From Alphaproteobacteria bacterium (GTDB taxonomy: Bacteria > Pseudomonadota > Alphaproteobacteria > Rhizobiales > Devosiaceae): DNA of 64,000 nucleotides. The stretch spans positions 62,001 through 126,000 of the forward strand of contig JAHJQZ010000159.1 in NCBI GenBank assembly GCA_018818925.1, written 5' to 3'. Numbering within the stretch: the stretch's first letter is position 1; each line of letters opens with the position of its first letter. Under the pieces are notes generated by a model that did not search any database, was not told the DNA's origin, and was given only the letters and a program-made list of their open reading frames with translations. Shown here in pieces: positions 10,201 to 16,326 of this stretch. Made by a program: the position numbers and the translations under genes.

Positions 10201-10329
10201 GTTGTCCAGAGCGGAATTGACCTTGAGGCCGGTAGCGAGACGCTCCTGCGTCTTACCGAGAGAAGCGGCGGTGCTCTGGAGATTGAGGAGGTTCGATCGA
10301 ACCGCCTTCGAGAGAGTGATATCGGCCAT
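7297..10329 (-). CDS. Very large flagellin (1010 aa)
   Basis: Filament subunit, paralogue of the flagellin downstream. The first ~165 residues (MADITLSKAVRSNLLNLQS, RLATGLKVNSALDNPTNFFT) and last ~150 (RQDFTKKMINTLETGGANL, ending QNVLRLF) are nearly the same as in the 796-aa protein. The central ~680 residues contain about six modules of 80-105 residues with the pattern G-D/E-T/S-hydrophobic, a TFG/VTFG turn, LAEL-like helix and a closing FGLE/LGL. The last two modules match those of the paralogue, so the size difference is about two modules. AGGAGT lies 6 bases before the ATG. Its own terminator follows. Confidence 0.93.
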   Translation of the reverse strand: MADITLSKAVRSNLLNLQSTAASLGKTQERLATGLKVNSALDNPTNFFTSSSLNSRAGDLGRLLDAVGNATQTIEAANNGLTAITKLVESAQATARQSLQTAGQTTQNKIVGDTAATFNPKELAQVTGDNSVATGTAAGVITADAAATYALASGTADTAVAITASGSEQTAFITTDAIAADATIAAFASADSVTDGTLLSAAGAGSLAANDQLVFTVNGSTKTVNFLAANAAAVTQGVDTLDIEVDATIDTFASALATLFSANTATGITVSRAADGPITFTSNATTNSIRVQDGEAGATLTKLGLAAGDVTGETAVTGGVNGDYLFTRNADLQVLAGAGSTLTVTTDTGGAEVVTFGAAANQVGTLAQLVSTLNAFTGVNAVANGTTAIDITGIAGEDVAFAGAAPVAALGLEASYSPDDRTLASLGIAANDSFIVTVDGVDHTVTFNASGAAVQGTNSLSIGVTRTLAELASALDTTLDAEGVSVSAAATGALTINSSTASSADSIRIRDVTGTNVADLNLEAVGAEYQDGTTTDRFFSRNSAYQALAAAGATLNISVGSSAQTQIVFGAGAGQINTKAGLISALNNLANVNATGTATGTAAITLTNANENDADSSFVFTTDSADTLTAFGETPDSTTAPTIATVATPTNLLTQSKVHQGETINIKVGSSTTLTVTFGTGTNQVSTLGELNTKLQSLAGGAASVNSDGEINITADKAGTSITIGGTDSALSSFGLEAGETSTLIDDTNIAAGDTLTIQVGTNGPLTVTFGTGTGQVNTFSELETALGNLGGGTASIDATTGAITISATNGSENITVTSSTDAVAESFGLTNSTVAVSATTTDSTQRASLEQQYNDLLSQINQLSADASFNGVNLLAGDDLNVIFNEDGSSKLDIRGVTFNASGLNLSRVASGSFQTDGNINDVLTSLDSAISSLRSQATSFGSNLSVVETRQDFTKKMINTLETGGANLTLADTNEEAANLLALQTRQQLSSTALSLASQSDQNVLRLF

Positions 10330-10408
10330 TTAGAACTCCTATTCTGGGAACCGATTACTAGACACGCCTCTTCCTGAGGGTGTTGTGCCGAAGTATCCCT
10401 GCGAGCCT

Positions 10409-10423
10409 TTGAAAATTGGTTAA
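10409..10423. promoter_or_regulatory. Possible CtrA-like box upstream of the 1010-aa flagellin
   Basis: TTGA-AAATTGG-TTAA, one mismatch from TTAA-N7-TTAA, 80-94 bases upstream of the flagellin start. The AAATTGGT(T)AA part resembles the box at 7158. The rest of the 264-base interval 10330-10593 shows no recognisable gene; a weak palindrome-like stretch GCGGCAGAAGCGCCGG starts near 10450. Confidence 0.35.
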
Positions 10424-10593
10424 AAACATTGGCAAAAATTGTGGCGTGTTAAGCGGCAGAAGCGCCGGGAATCCGGCGTATCGCGGGCAAGCGGCAATGT
10501 CGGGATGTGGCACGACGGTGCCAATGGTTAACGAATGCGCGCGCCCCACCGCGTGAGTCGGGCACGGGATCCGGTCAGCGTTGTCGGCCGGTC

Positions 10594-11112
10594 TCAGGCG
10601 ATCTTTTCGATCGCGTTGAGCCAGTCGGGATTCGCCGCGGCGGGCAGGGATAGCGGCGAGCCGCTCTGGACACGATCATAGGCGGCGAGTTGTTGGGCCT
10701 CGACCGGATGATTGTCATCCTTTGCCGGAACGAATGGCGCGGCGTCGCCGGAATCCGCCCGGTCGTCGGCGGCGCTCGGACTAGACTCATCGCCCAGGAT
10801 TTCGCCGGGCGGGTCTGCAAGCGCGAGCGCCGCGAACTGATCCGGGCTTGTCGACGGCTTGAAATCCTCGCTGATCAGCGAGGCATCGAACAAGGTTTGC
10901 GGCGGCAGGGACGGATCCGTGCCCGGCGGGCGGGGGCTGGGTTCGGCCTTGGCGGCCGGATCGCGGGTGGCAGACTGTTTCTGTTCCGAGCTGCCGGCAT
11001 TTGCCTTTTCGGACGATTCGACGGGCCGCGTGTCAGGGCGCGGTGCGACAGGGCGCACGACCAATGGCGGCGTGACGACGGCAACGGGCTCAGGCGCGAA
11101 TATCAGGCTCAT
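10594..11112 (-). CDS. Pro/Ala/Ser-rich hypothetical protein in flagellar cluster
   Basis: 172 residues; no family recognised. The composition is low-complexity (many P, A, S, D), so most of it is probably disordered: the N-terminus has VAVVTPPLVVRPVAPRP, the middle is acidic, and only the last ~30 residues (AYDRVQSGS, PDWLNAIEKIA) look foldable. No signal peptide or membrane segment is visible. GAGG lies 8 bases before the ATG. It sits between flgN-like and flagellin genes on the same strand, with its own CtrA-like box, so a flagellar role (export substrate, chaperone or length control) is possible but unproven. Confidence 0.65.
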   Translation of the reverse strand: MSLIFAPEPVAVVTPPLVVRPVAPRPDTRPVESSEKANAGSSEQKQSATRDPAAKAEPSPRPPGTDPSLPPQTLFDASLISEDFKPSTSPDQFAALALADPPGEILGDESSPSAADDRADSGDAAPFVPAKDDNHPVEAQQLAAYDRVQSGSPLSLPAAANPDWLNAIEKIA

Positions 11113-11213
11113 GGGACGACCTCACGTCCATTTGAAGCAGCCTGCATCATGGCACGCCCGTATTTCCACCGCCTTTCCGTGATGCTTCCAAGTTTAGTAA
11201 AATCAAGAATGTG

Positions 11214-11228
11214 GTAAAGAATTCGTAA
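11214..11228. promoter_or_regulatory. GTAA-N7-GTAA box upstream of the Pro/Ala-rich protein
   Basis: GTAA-AGAATTC-GTAA, a two-mismatch variant of the CtrA consensus centred on GAATTC, about 100 bases upstream of the gene starting at 11112. The 16-mer GGTAAAGAATTCGTAA occurs again, inverted, at 58183-58198. Confidence 0.35.
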
Positions 11229-11323
11229 GACTCGCGCGCTTTGAATCCTTTCAAAGCAACCTTCCGGGCTAGACTCGGCCGGTCGGGAAATGACTTGCGA
11301 AAACCCGGCTGGTTCTTTTGCAG

Positions 11324-11788
11324 CTATAGAGCGCGGTTGATCGCAAGTCCGGCCGCCTGCGACTTGGCGGGCGGCGTGGCGCCGGTCGCGCCATAGGTCT
11401 TGTTGCCCTGTTCAGCCCCGACGGCCCTGGCGACGTCGGCGAGCAGGTCCTCGGCCACGGTGCGCGCCGTCGCCAGAACCCTCAGATTCTCGGCCATTTG
11501 CGTGGCGAGACTCTCATGGCGCCGCTTGAGCCGGTCGAGCTGGTCCGGGATGGCGACGTGCAGCCGCTCGGCCTGCCGCTGCACCGCCCGGGCCAGAACG
11601 GTGTAGTCCTCCGCCGCCTGCGTCTTGCCGGCGGCCAATCCGGCCGCGTCGCTGAGCTTGCCGGCCCGGAGCAGCATGGTTTCGCGGCTCAGGATGTCGA
11701 CGAGCCGCGTCAGCGCTTGGTCGGTCTTGGCGCACAGTTCGGCCGGATCGGAGCGGTCGAGGGTTTCGATTCGTTGAGCGGCGGTCAT
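11324..11788 (-). CDS. FlgN-like flagellar export chaperone
   Basis: 154 residues, mostly predicted helix. FlgN-family proteins are cytoplasmic chaperones that bind the C-terminal helices of FlgK and FlgL before export. The visible pattern fits: helical N-terminal part (AELCAKTDQALTRLVDILSRETMLLRAGKL) with the FlgN-typical 'LxxLLxxExxaLraGd' spacing, then LKRRHESLATQMAENLRVL in the second half, and a disordered tail. AAGGGA lies 8 bases before the ATG. It starts 16 bases after the flgJ-like stop, so it belongs to the flgI operon. Sequence divergence keeps the family call moderate. Confidence 0.7.
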   Translation of the reverse strand: MTAAQRIETLDRSDPAELCAKTDQALTRLVDILSRETMLLRAGKLSDAAGLAAGKTQAAEDYTVLARAVQRQAERLHVAIPDQLDRLKRRHESLATQMAENLRVLATARTVAEDLLADVARAVGAEQGNKTYGATGATPPAKSQAAGLAINRAL

Positions 11789-11804
11789 GGCGAAATCCCT
11801 TGCG

Positions 11805-12104
11805 TCAGGGCTGGAGACTGGGGCGGGGCGCTGCTTCCTGCTGCTGCAGGAGCGTGCGCATGATGTCGTCGGCGAGCCCGATGCCGCCGGACTGGGCGAT
11901 CTGGTCGGCCAGGAATTCCGACTGCATGGACCGCCAGGTCTCCTCGGCCTGGCCGCCGCCGAAGGCGCCGTCGGTCTCGATGCCCGACATCATCTGCTTG
12001 ACAAGCGTATTGAGAAAAACGCCTTCGAGTTCGGTGGCCTGCTTGCGGATGGCGCTGAGCTGCTGGGGGTCGCGGGCATAGGCGGTGGAAGCGAGCGCGT
12101 CCAT
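11805..12104 (-). CDS. flgJ: Rod-binding protein FlgJ N-terminal domain type (no muramidase domain)
   Basis: 99 residues corresponding to the rod-binding N-terminal domain of FlgJ, which caps the growing rod. Family residues include the QLSAIRKQATELEGVFLNTL helix followed by VKQMMSG, and FLADQIAQSGGIGLADDIMR near the end. The C-terminal peptidoglycan hydrolase domain of enterobacterial FlgJ is absent, as is usual in alphaproteobacteria. Its ATG overlaps the flgI stop (TGATG), a sign of translational coupling. Some annotation systems call this form 'rod-binding protein' or chemotaxis protein CheL. Confidence 0.85.
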   Translation of the reverse strand: MDALASTAYARDPQQLSAIRKQATELEGVFLNTLVKQMMSGIETDGAFGGGQAEETWRSMQSEFLADQIAQSGGIGLADDIMRTLLQQQEAAPRPSLQP

Positions 12105-13234
12105 CACATCACCTCGATTTCGGCCTGGAGGGCGCCGGCAGCCTTGATGGCCTGCAATATGCCGATCAGGTCGCGCGGTGAGATGCCGAGGGCGTTGAGG
12201 CCGTCGACGAGCTGTTGCAGCGTCACCGATTCCGGAATGGTGGCGAGGTTGCTGCCGGTCGAGGATACCTGGACGTCGGAACGAGGCACCTGGGTGGTGT
12301 CGCCCTGGGCGAGGGCGTTGGGCTGGCTGACCTGCGGCGTCTCGGCGATGGTGACGGTCAGGTTGGCCTGGGCCACGGCGACGGTCGAGACGCGCACGTC
12401 GCGCCCCATGACAATGATGCCGGAGTTCTCGTCGATGACGATCTTGGCCGGCTGGTCGGTCTGTACCACCAATTGCTCGATATCGGTCAAGAGGTCGACG
12501 ATGCCGCCCTCGAAGGTCGGTGGCAGATAGAGGCGGACGGTCGACGGATTCTCGGCGACCGCCGTCGGCTCGCCCATGAAATCGTTGATGCCGAGCGCGA
12601 CGCGGCGGGCTGTCGTCAGGTCGGGATTGCGCAGCGACAGGCGCAGCGTCTTCAGGCTCGCCATGTCGAAACCGATCTCGCGTTCGACCAGCCCGCCCGA
12701 CGAGATGCGTCCCGTCGTCGGCACGCCGGACGTGATGCTGGCCGCGTCGGCCTCGGCCTTGAAGCCGTTGATCGTCACCGGACCCTGGGCGATGGCATAG
12801 ATTTCGCCATCGGCGCCGAGCAGGGGGGTGACGAGCAGGGTGCCGCCCTGCAGGCTGTCGGCGTCGCCGAGCGCCGAGACATTGACGTCGATGCGCGATC
12901 CCTGCGCCGCGAAGGGCGGCAGGTTGGCCGTGACCATGACGGCGGCGACGTTGGCGGTGCGAACCGTCTCGCCGCGCGTGTTGACCCCGAGCCGTTCGAG
13001 CATGGCCTGAAGGCTCTGGCGGGTGAACGGCGCGTTGTTGAGGCTGTCGCCGGTGCCGTTGAGGCCAACGATGAGGCCGTAGCCGACCAATTGGTTCTCG
13101 CGGATGCCCTCGATGTCGACGATGTCCTTGATTCGGGCGCTGCCCGCCATGGCGGCCGACGGCGCCAGAACGACGAGGACGACGGCCAGTACCGCCATCA
13201 GTCGTTGGAACGTCGCTGGAAATGTGCTCGGCAT
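12104..13234 (-). CDS. flgI: Flagellar P-ring protein FlgI
   Basis: Periplasmic P-ring subunit that surrounds the rod in the peptidoglycan layer. The start at 13234 (MPSTFPATFQRLMAVLAV) gives 376 residues, a clean Sec signal peptide ending around PSAAMAGS, and AAAGGGGA upstream; a start 18 codons earlier lacks these. Family motifs: ARIKDIVDIEGIRENQLVGY, YGLIVGLNGTGDSLNN, and the C-terminal QQLVDGLNALGISPRDLIGI. The gene heads a leftward operon flgI-flgJ-flgN and diverges from fliX across a region with a CtrA box. Confidence 0.97.
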   Translation of the reverse strand: MPSTFPATFQRLMAVLAVVLVVLAPSAAMAGSARIKDIVDIEGIRENQLVGYGLIVGLNGTGDSLNNAPFTRQSLQAMLERLGVNTRGETVRTANVAAVMVTANLPPFAAQGSRIDVNVSALGDADSLQGGTLLVTPLLGADGEIYAIAQGPVTINGFKAEADAASITSGVPTTGRISSGGLVEREIGFDMASLKTLRLSLRNPDLTTARRVALGINDFMGEPTAVAENPSTVRLYLPPTFEGGIVDLLTDIEQLVVQTDQPAKIVIDENSGIIVMGRDVRVSTVAVAQANLTVTIAETPQVSQPNALAQGDTTQVPRSDVQVSSTGSNLATIPESVTLQQLVDGLNALGISPRDLIGILQAIKAAGALQAEIEVM

Positions 13235-13412
13235 GGTCTCGGTCCCCTTTGCCTTCCGTCCCCACGGAATGCGGTCTGTCGACATCAATGCCAGAAGCGT
13301 GCCAAATTGCGCCGCAGGGTTGGGCGACCGGGTAATCGTCTGAATTCAAACGAGAAGCGCCGCCAGACCGGACCGGGGCCGCGTCGTCGAGACTCTGTCG
13401 GAGGCAAGGACA

Positions 13413-13428
13413 TGCAGAATTTGCCGGG
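13413..13428. promoter_or_regulatory. Inverted half of the CCCGGCAGA palindrome (flgI side)
   Basis: TGCAGAATTTGCCGGG; its right half, TGCCGGG, is the inverted counterpart of CCCGGCA in the palindrome at 13453. The two flank the CtrA box on opposite sides. A binding site for a flagellar activator is inferred. Confidence 0.4.
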
Positions 13429-13431
13429 TTG

Positions 13432-13446
13432 TTAAGGCTCTGTTAA
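13432..13446. promoter_or_regulatory. CtrA box between flgI and fliX
   Basis: A perfect TTAA-GGCTCTG-TTAA, matching the CtrA consensus TTAA-N7-TTAA, in the 273-base divergent region between flgI (-) and fliX (+). Binding is inferred from the match and the flagellar context. Confidence 0.65.
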
Positions 13447-13452
13447 CGCCGG

Positions 13453-13469
13453 CCCGGCAGATATTGCCG
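13453..13469. promoter_or_regulatory. CCCGGCAGA palindrome between flgI and fliX
   Basis: CCCGGCAGATATTGCCG contains a perfect inverted repeat CGGCA-N5-TGCCG. Near-identical copies occur at 21591 and 29750, always beside a CtrA-type box in a divergent flagellar promoter. It resembles the class of ftr elements bound by FlbD in Caulobacter; that identity is my inference. Confidence 0.6.
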
Positions 13470-13507
13470 AAACCAATTGTTAACCATCGGGGGTGCCGTA
13501 GCGCCAG

Positions 13508-13927
13508 ATGAAGATCGAAGGGCCGTATCGCCGGCCGGCGGTCGGCGGCAAATCCGCTGCCGGCGGCGCCGGTGCGGGGCGTCCGGCCTTCACGATCGGC
13601 GAGGCGCCGGTCGCCGGCCGTGCCGACAGCGTCTACGCCGCCAACGCTCCGACGGAAATCGACGCCATTCTGGCGCTTCAGGCCGTCGACGACCCGCTGC
13701 AGGGCCGGCGCAAGCGGATCAGGCGCGGCCATGCGCTGCTCGACAATCTCGAGGCGCTCAAGCTCGAGGTTCTGACCGGAACGGTGAGCGAAGCCAGACT
13801 CGACAGGCTGCTGTTCCTGGTGCGTCAGGCCAAGGTCCGCGAGGCCCCGGAACTTGACGACTTGATTGAGGAAATCGAGCTAAGAGTATTGGTAGAGCTC
13901 GCTAAACTCGGCCGATACGTCAGCTGA
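13508..13927 (+). CDS. fliX: Flagellar assembly regulator FliX
   Basis: FliX, 139 residues, is the alphaproteobacterial trans-acting factor that couples basal-body assembly to the activator FlbD and so to late flagellar gene expression. Family signatures are the N-terminal MKIEGP, the central EIDAILALQ segment, and the conserved C-terminal helical region (GHALLDNLEALKLEVLTG through ELDDLIEEIELRVLVELAKL). The Gly/Ala-rich stretch at residues 13-40 is variable in the family. It diverges from flgI; the shared promoter region carries a CtrA box and the palindrome. The ribosome-binding site is weak. Confidence 0.95.
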   Translation: MKIEGPYRRPAVGGKSAAGGAGAGRPAFTIGEAPVAGRADSVYAANAPTEIDAILALQAVDDPLQGRRKRIRRGHALLDNLEALKLEVLTGTVSEARLDRLLFLVRQAKVREAPELDDLIEEIELRVLVELAKLGRYVS

Positions 13928-14003
13928 AATTCTGACCTTATTCGTGGTGACCCATCCGTGTTAGGCACGCTGGCGATCCGCGCTTGCCCGGATGCGGCCT
14001 CGA

Positions 14004-14015
14004 CTCTATATAGAG
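14004..14015. promoter_or_regulatory. 12-bp palindrome upstream of dksA
   Basis: CTCTATATAGAG is a perfect palindrome 30 bases before the dksA ATG, in the expected promoter or operator zone. Function unknown. Confidence 0.3.
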
Positions 14016-14044
14016 CCGTCTTTGTCTCAAGGAGTGAGTCACCA

Positions 14045-14464
14045 ATGGGCGCTGAACTGGACCTGTCGGAATATCGCCCCTCGGACGATGAGCCGTTCAT
14101 GAATCCGCGGCAGCGTGAGTACTTCCGGCGCAAGCTCGAAACCTGGAAGGACGAGATCCTGCGCGAAAGCCGGGAAACCCTCGACAACCTTCAGGAAGAA
14201 AGCCAGAACCATCCTGATCTCGCCGACCGCGCCTCTTCCGAGAGCGACCGGGCGCTGGAACTGAGGACGCGTGACCGCCAGCGCAAGCTTATCGCCAAGA
14301 TCGACGCGGCGCTCAAGCGCATCGAGGACGGCACCTATGGCTATTGCGAAGAGACCGGCGACCCGATCGGGGTCGCAAGGCTCGACGCCCGCCCCATCGC
14401 AACGCTGTCGCTCGAGGCCCAGGAGATGCATGAGCGCCGCGAGAAGGTCTATCGCGACGAGTGA
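14045..14464 (+). CDS. dksA: RNA polymerase-binding transcription factor DksA
   Basis: 139-residue DksA, which binds the RNA polymerase secondary channel and, with ppGpp, resets transcription during starvation. The start MGAELDLSEYRPSDDEP has AAGGAG 10 bases upstream. The coiled-coil region is FRRKLETWKDEILRESRET to DRQRKLIAKIDAALKRIEDG. The zinc-finger region keeps only one of the four cysteines of E. coli DksA (C101, in YGYCEETGDPIG); the others are Thr, Ser and Ala. Reduced-cysteine DksA is known in alphaproteobacteria. It follows fliX and ends in an intrinsic terminator. Confidence 0.95.
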   Translation: MGAELDLSEYRPSDDEPFMNPRQREYFRRKLETWKDEILRESRETLDNLQEESQNHPDLADRASSESDRALELRTRDRQRKLIAKIDAALKRIEDGTYGYCEETGDPIGVARLDARPIATLSLEAQEMHERREKVYRDE

Positions 14465-14576
14465 GCTTTATGGCGCGCAATTGCGCGTCAAGATGCATCC
14501 GAACGCCCGAATCGCTTTGCGCGCCGGGCATAGCGGGGCCTGAACGCCGCGCCGCTGTCGTCTTTACCACCGCCGT

Positions 14577-14598
14577 ACCCGCCTTGCGGCGGGTTTTT
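14577..14598 (+). terminator. Intrinsic terminator after dksA
   Basis: Stem ACCCGCC/GGCGGGT (14577-14583 and 14588-14594) with a TTGC loop, followed by TTTTT. Its T-tract touches the stop codon of the convergent ABC-F gene. Confidence 0.85.
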
Positions 14599-16190
14599 CA
14601 TTTCAGCACGATTTCCCGCGTCGTCTCGATGGCACGAAGAAAGGTCCGGTCGTGACTGACGACCAGCAGGGCGCCGTCATAGGCGGCTAGCCCGGCCTCG
14701 ACCGCTGCCAGCGCGTCGAGGTCGAGATGATTGGTCGGTTCGTCGAGGATCAGCAGGTGCGGCGGCGTGCCGGTGCCGATGGTCGCGGCGAGCCCGGCGC
14801 CGAGCCGCTGGCCACCGCTCAGGTCGCCGACCATCCTGTTCGTCATGTCGCCCCGGAAGCGGAAGCGCGCCAGCGCCGCCCGGCATTCGGTTTCCGTCTC
14901 TTGCGGATTGAGCTTCAGATAGTTGTCGCGGATCGACAGGCGTGGATCCAGGATCGATACGGCCTGGTCCAGCATCGCATAGGGAACGTCGATGCGCGCT
15001 TGGCCGCGTCGCGGGGTCAAGGCGCCGGTCAGAAGGGCAAGAAGCGTCGACTTGCCCGAACCGTTCGGACCGATCAGGGCGATGCGCTCCGGTCCGATTA
15101 TATCGAGCGAAAAACCGGCGATTACGTCGGTTTCGGCTGCATGACCGCCGAAAAGGCCGACGGCCTGCAGCACGCGGCGGCTTGCCGGCAGGCCGGTCGG
15201 TGCCAGCGACACGGTGATCGGAACCAGCACCTCGATCCTCGATTGCGCCTCGGCCAATTCCCCCTCGGCCTCGGCCCTGAGCCTTGATGCGGTATTGGCG
15301 CCGTCGCCGCCGCTCTTTTCGGCCGTGTCGCGCATGGCGTTGAGCAGGATTTTCGGCATGCCGCCCCTGGCGCGGAGGGCCTTGCCGGCGCTGTCCCGGC
15401 GCGCCTTGCGCTCCTTTTGCTGCTGTGCCCGGCGCTCCGTGAGCCTGAGCTGGCGTTCGGCATGGGCAAGAGCGCCTTCCGCCGCCACCAGCTCGGCCGC
15501 CTTCATTTGGCTGTAGATTTCCCAGCTGCCGCCATAAACGGACAGACCGAGCGAGGTCAGTTCGGCGATGTGGTCCATTTCGCCAAGAAGCGTGCGGTCG
15601 TGGCTGACCACGATGGCGCCGCCGGCCCAGTCGTGCAACAGCGCCCGCACCAGCTCACGCCCGTCCGCGTCGAGATTGTTGGTCGGCTCGTCGAGAAGGA
15701 TGAAATCCGGGGTATCGAAGGTGAGGGCGGCGAGGGCGGCACGGGTCGCCTGCCCGCCACTCAGCGCATCGATCCGGCAAAGAGGCGAAAATGCCGGCAA
15801 ACCGATCCGACCGAGCGCCTCATCGATCCGCGCCGGTAGCGTCCAGTCGGCTGTCGCGAAATCCATTTCCGTTCCCGACCCGGCTTCGACGCGGTCGAGC
15901 CGCGCGAAGGCCTCGCGAAGGCCGAACAGGTCGACAATGGTTCCGCCGACGATTGCCGCCGGGTTCTGCACCAGCATGCGCACCGTGCCGGCAACCTGGA
16001 TTGAGCCGGTCTGAAGCGGCAGGCGCCCGACGATCAGGTTGAGCAATGTCGACTTGCCGACGCCGTTGCGCCCGATCAGCCCGGTGCGGCCGGCAGGAAA
16101 AACGACATCGAGATCGGAGAAAAGAGCGGTGCCGTCGGGCAGCCTATGGCTGACGGCCTTCACGATTATGGCAGCAGTTGAAACAGGCAT
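14598..16190 (-). CDS. ABC-F family ATPase
   Basis: 530 residues with two ABC ATPase domains and no membrane segments, the ABC-F layout of ribosome-associated translation factors and antibiotic-protection proteins. Domain 1 has Walker A GRNGVGKST (near residue 40), LSGGQATRAALA and FILLDEPTNNLD. A charged linker (LRLTERRAQQQKERKARRD) follows. Domain 2 has GPNGSGKST, LSGGQRLGAGLA and LLILDEPTNHLD. It looks closest to the Uup/YheS-like or short-linker forms, but the substrate or ribosomal role cannot be read from sequence. It stands alone between convergent dksA and a downstream carboxypeptidase. Confidence 0.88.
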   Translation of the reverse strand: MPVSTAAIIVKAVSHRLPDGTALFSDLDVVFPAGRTGLIGRNGVGKSTLLNLIVGRLPLQTGSIQVAGTVRMLVQNPAAIVGGTIVDLFGLREAFARLDRVEAGSGTEMDFATADWTLPARIDEALGRIGLPAFSPLCRIDALSGGQATRAALAALTFDTPDFILLDEPTNNLDADGRELVRALLHDWAGGAIVVSHDRTLLGEMDHIAELTSLGLSVYGGSWEIYSQMKAAELVAAEGALAHAERQLRLTERRAQQQKERKARRDSAGKALRARGGMPKILLNAMRDTAEKSGGDGANTASRLRAEAEGELAEAQSRIEVLVPITVSLAPTGLPASRRVLQAVGLFGGHAAETDVIAGFSLDIIGPERIALIGPNGSGKSTLLALLTGALTPRRGQARIDVPYAMLDQAVSILDPRLSIRDNYLKLNPQETETECRAALARFRFRGDMTNRMVGDLSGGQRLGAGLAATIGTGTPPHLLILDEPTNHLDLDALAAVEAGLAAYDGALLVVSHDRTFLRAIETTREIVLK

Positions 16191-16326
16191 GAGGCGTAAG
16201 AATCCGGTGAGCGGGAAGGGTTTTCGCGTTCACGTCGGTCCTCATTTTGCACCGTCCTGTTGGTGTTGCGCCTGAAACCGCTACATAGGCGAGCAGGCGG
16301 CCGAATACAACCAGCCGCCGCCATCG

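Noticed and set aside
10528-10539. TTAACGAATG near 10530 as a CtrA box
   Set aside because: Only one TTAA half is present; the position seven bases away does not match.
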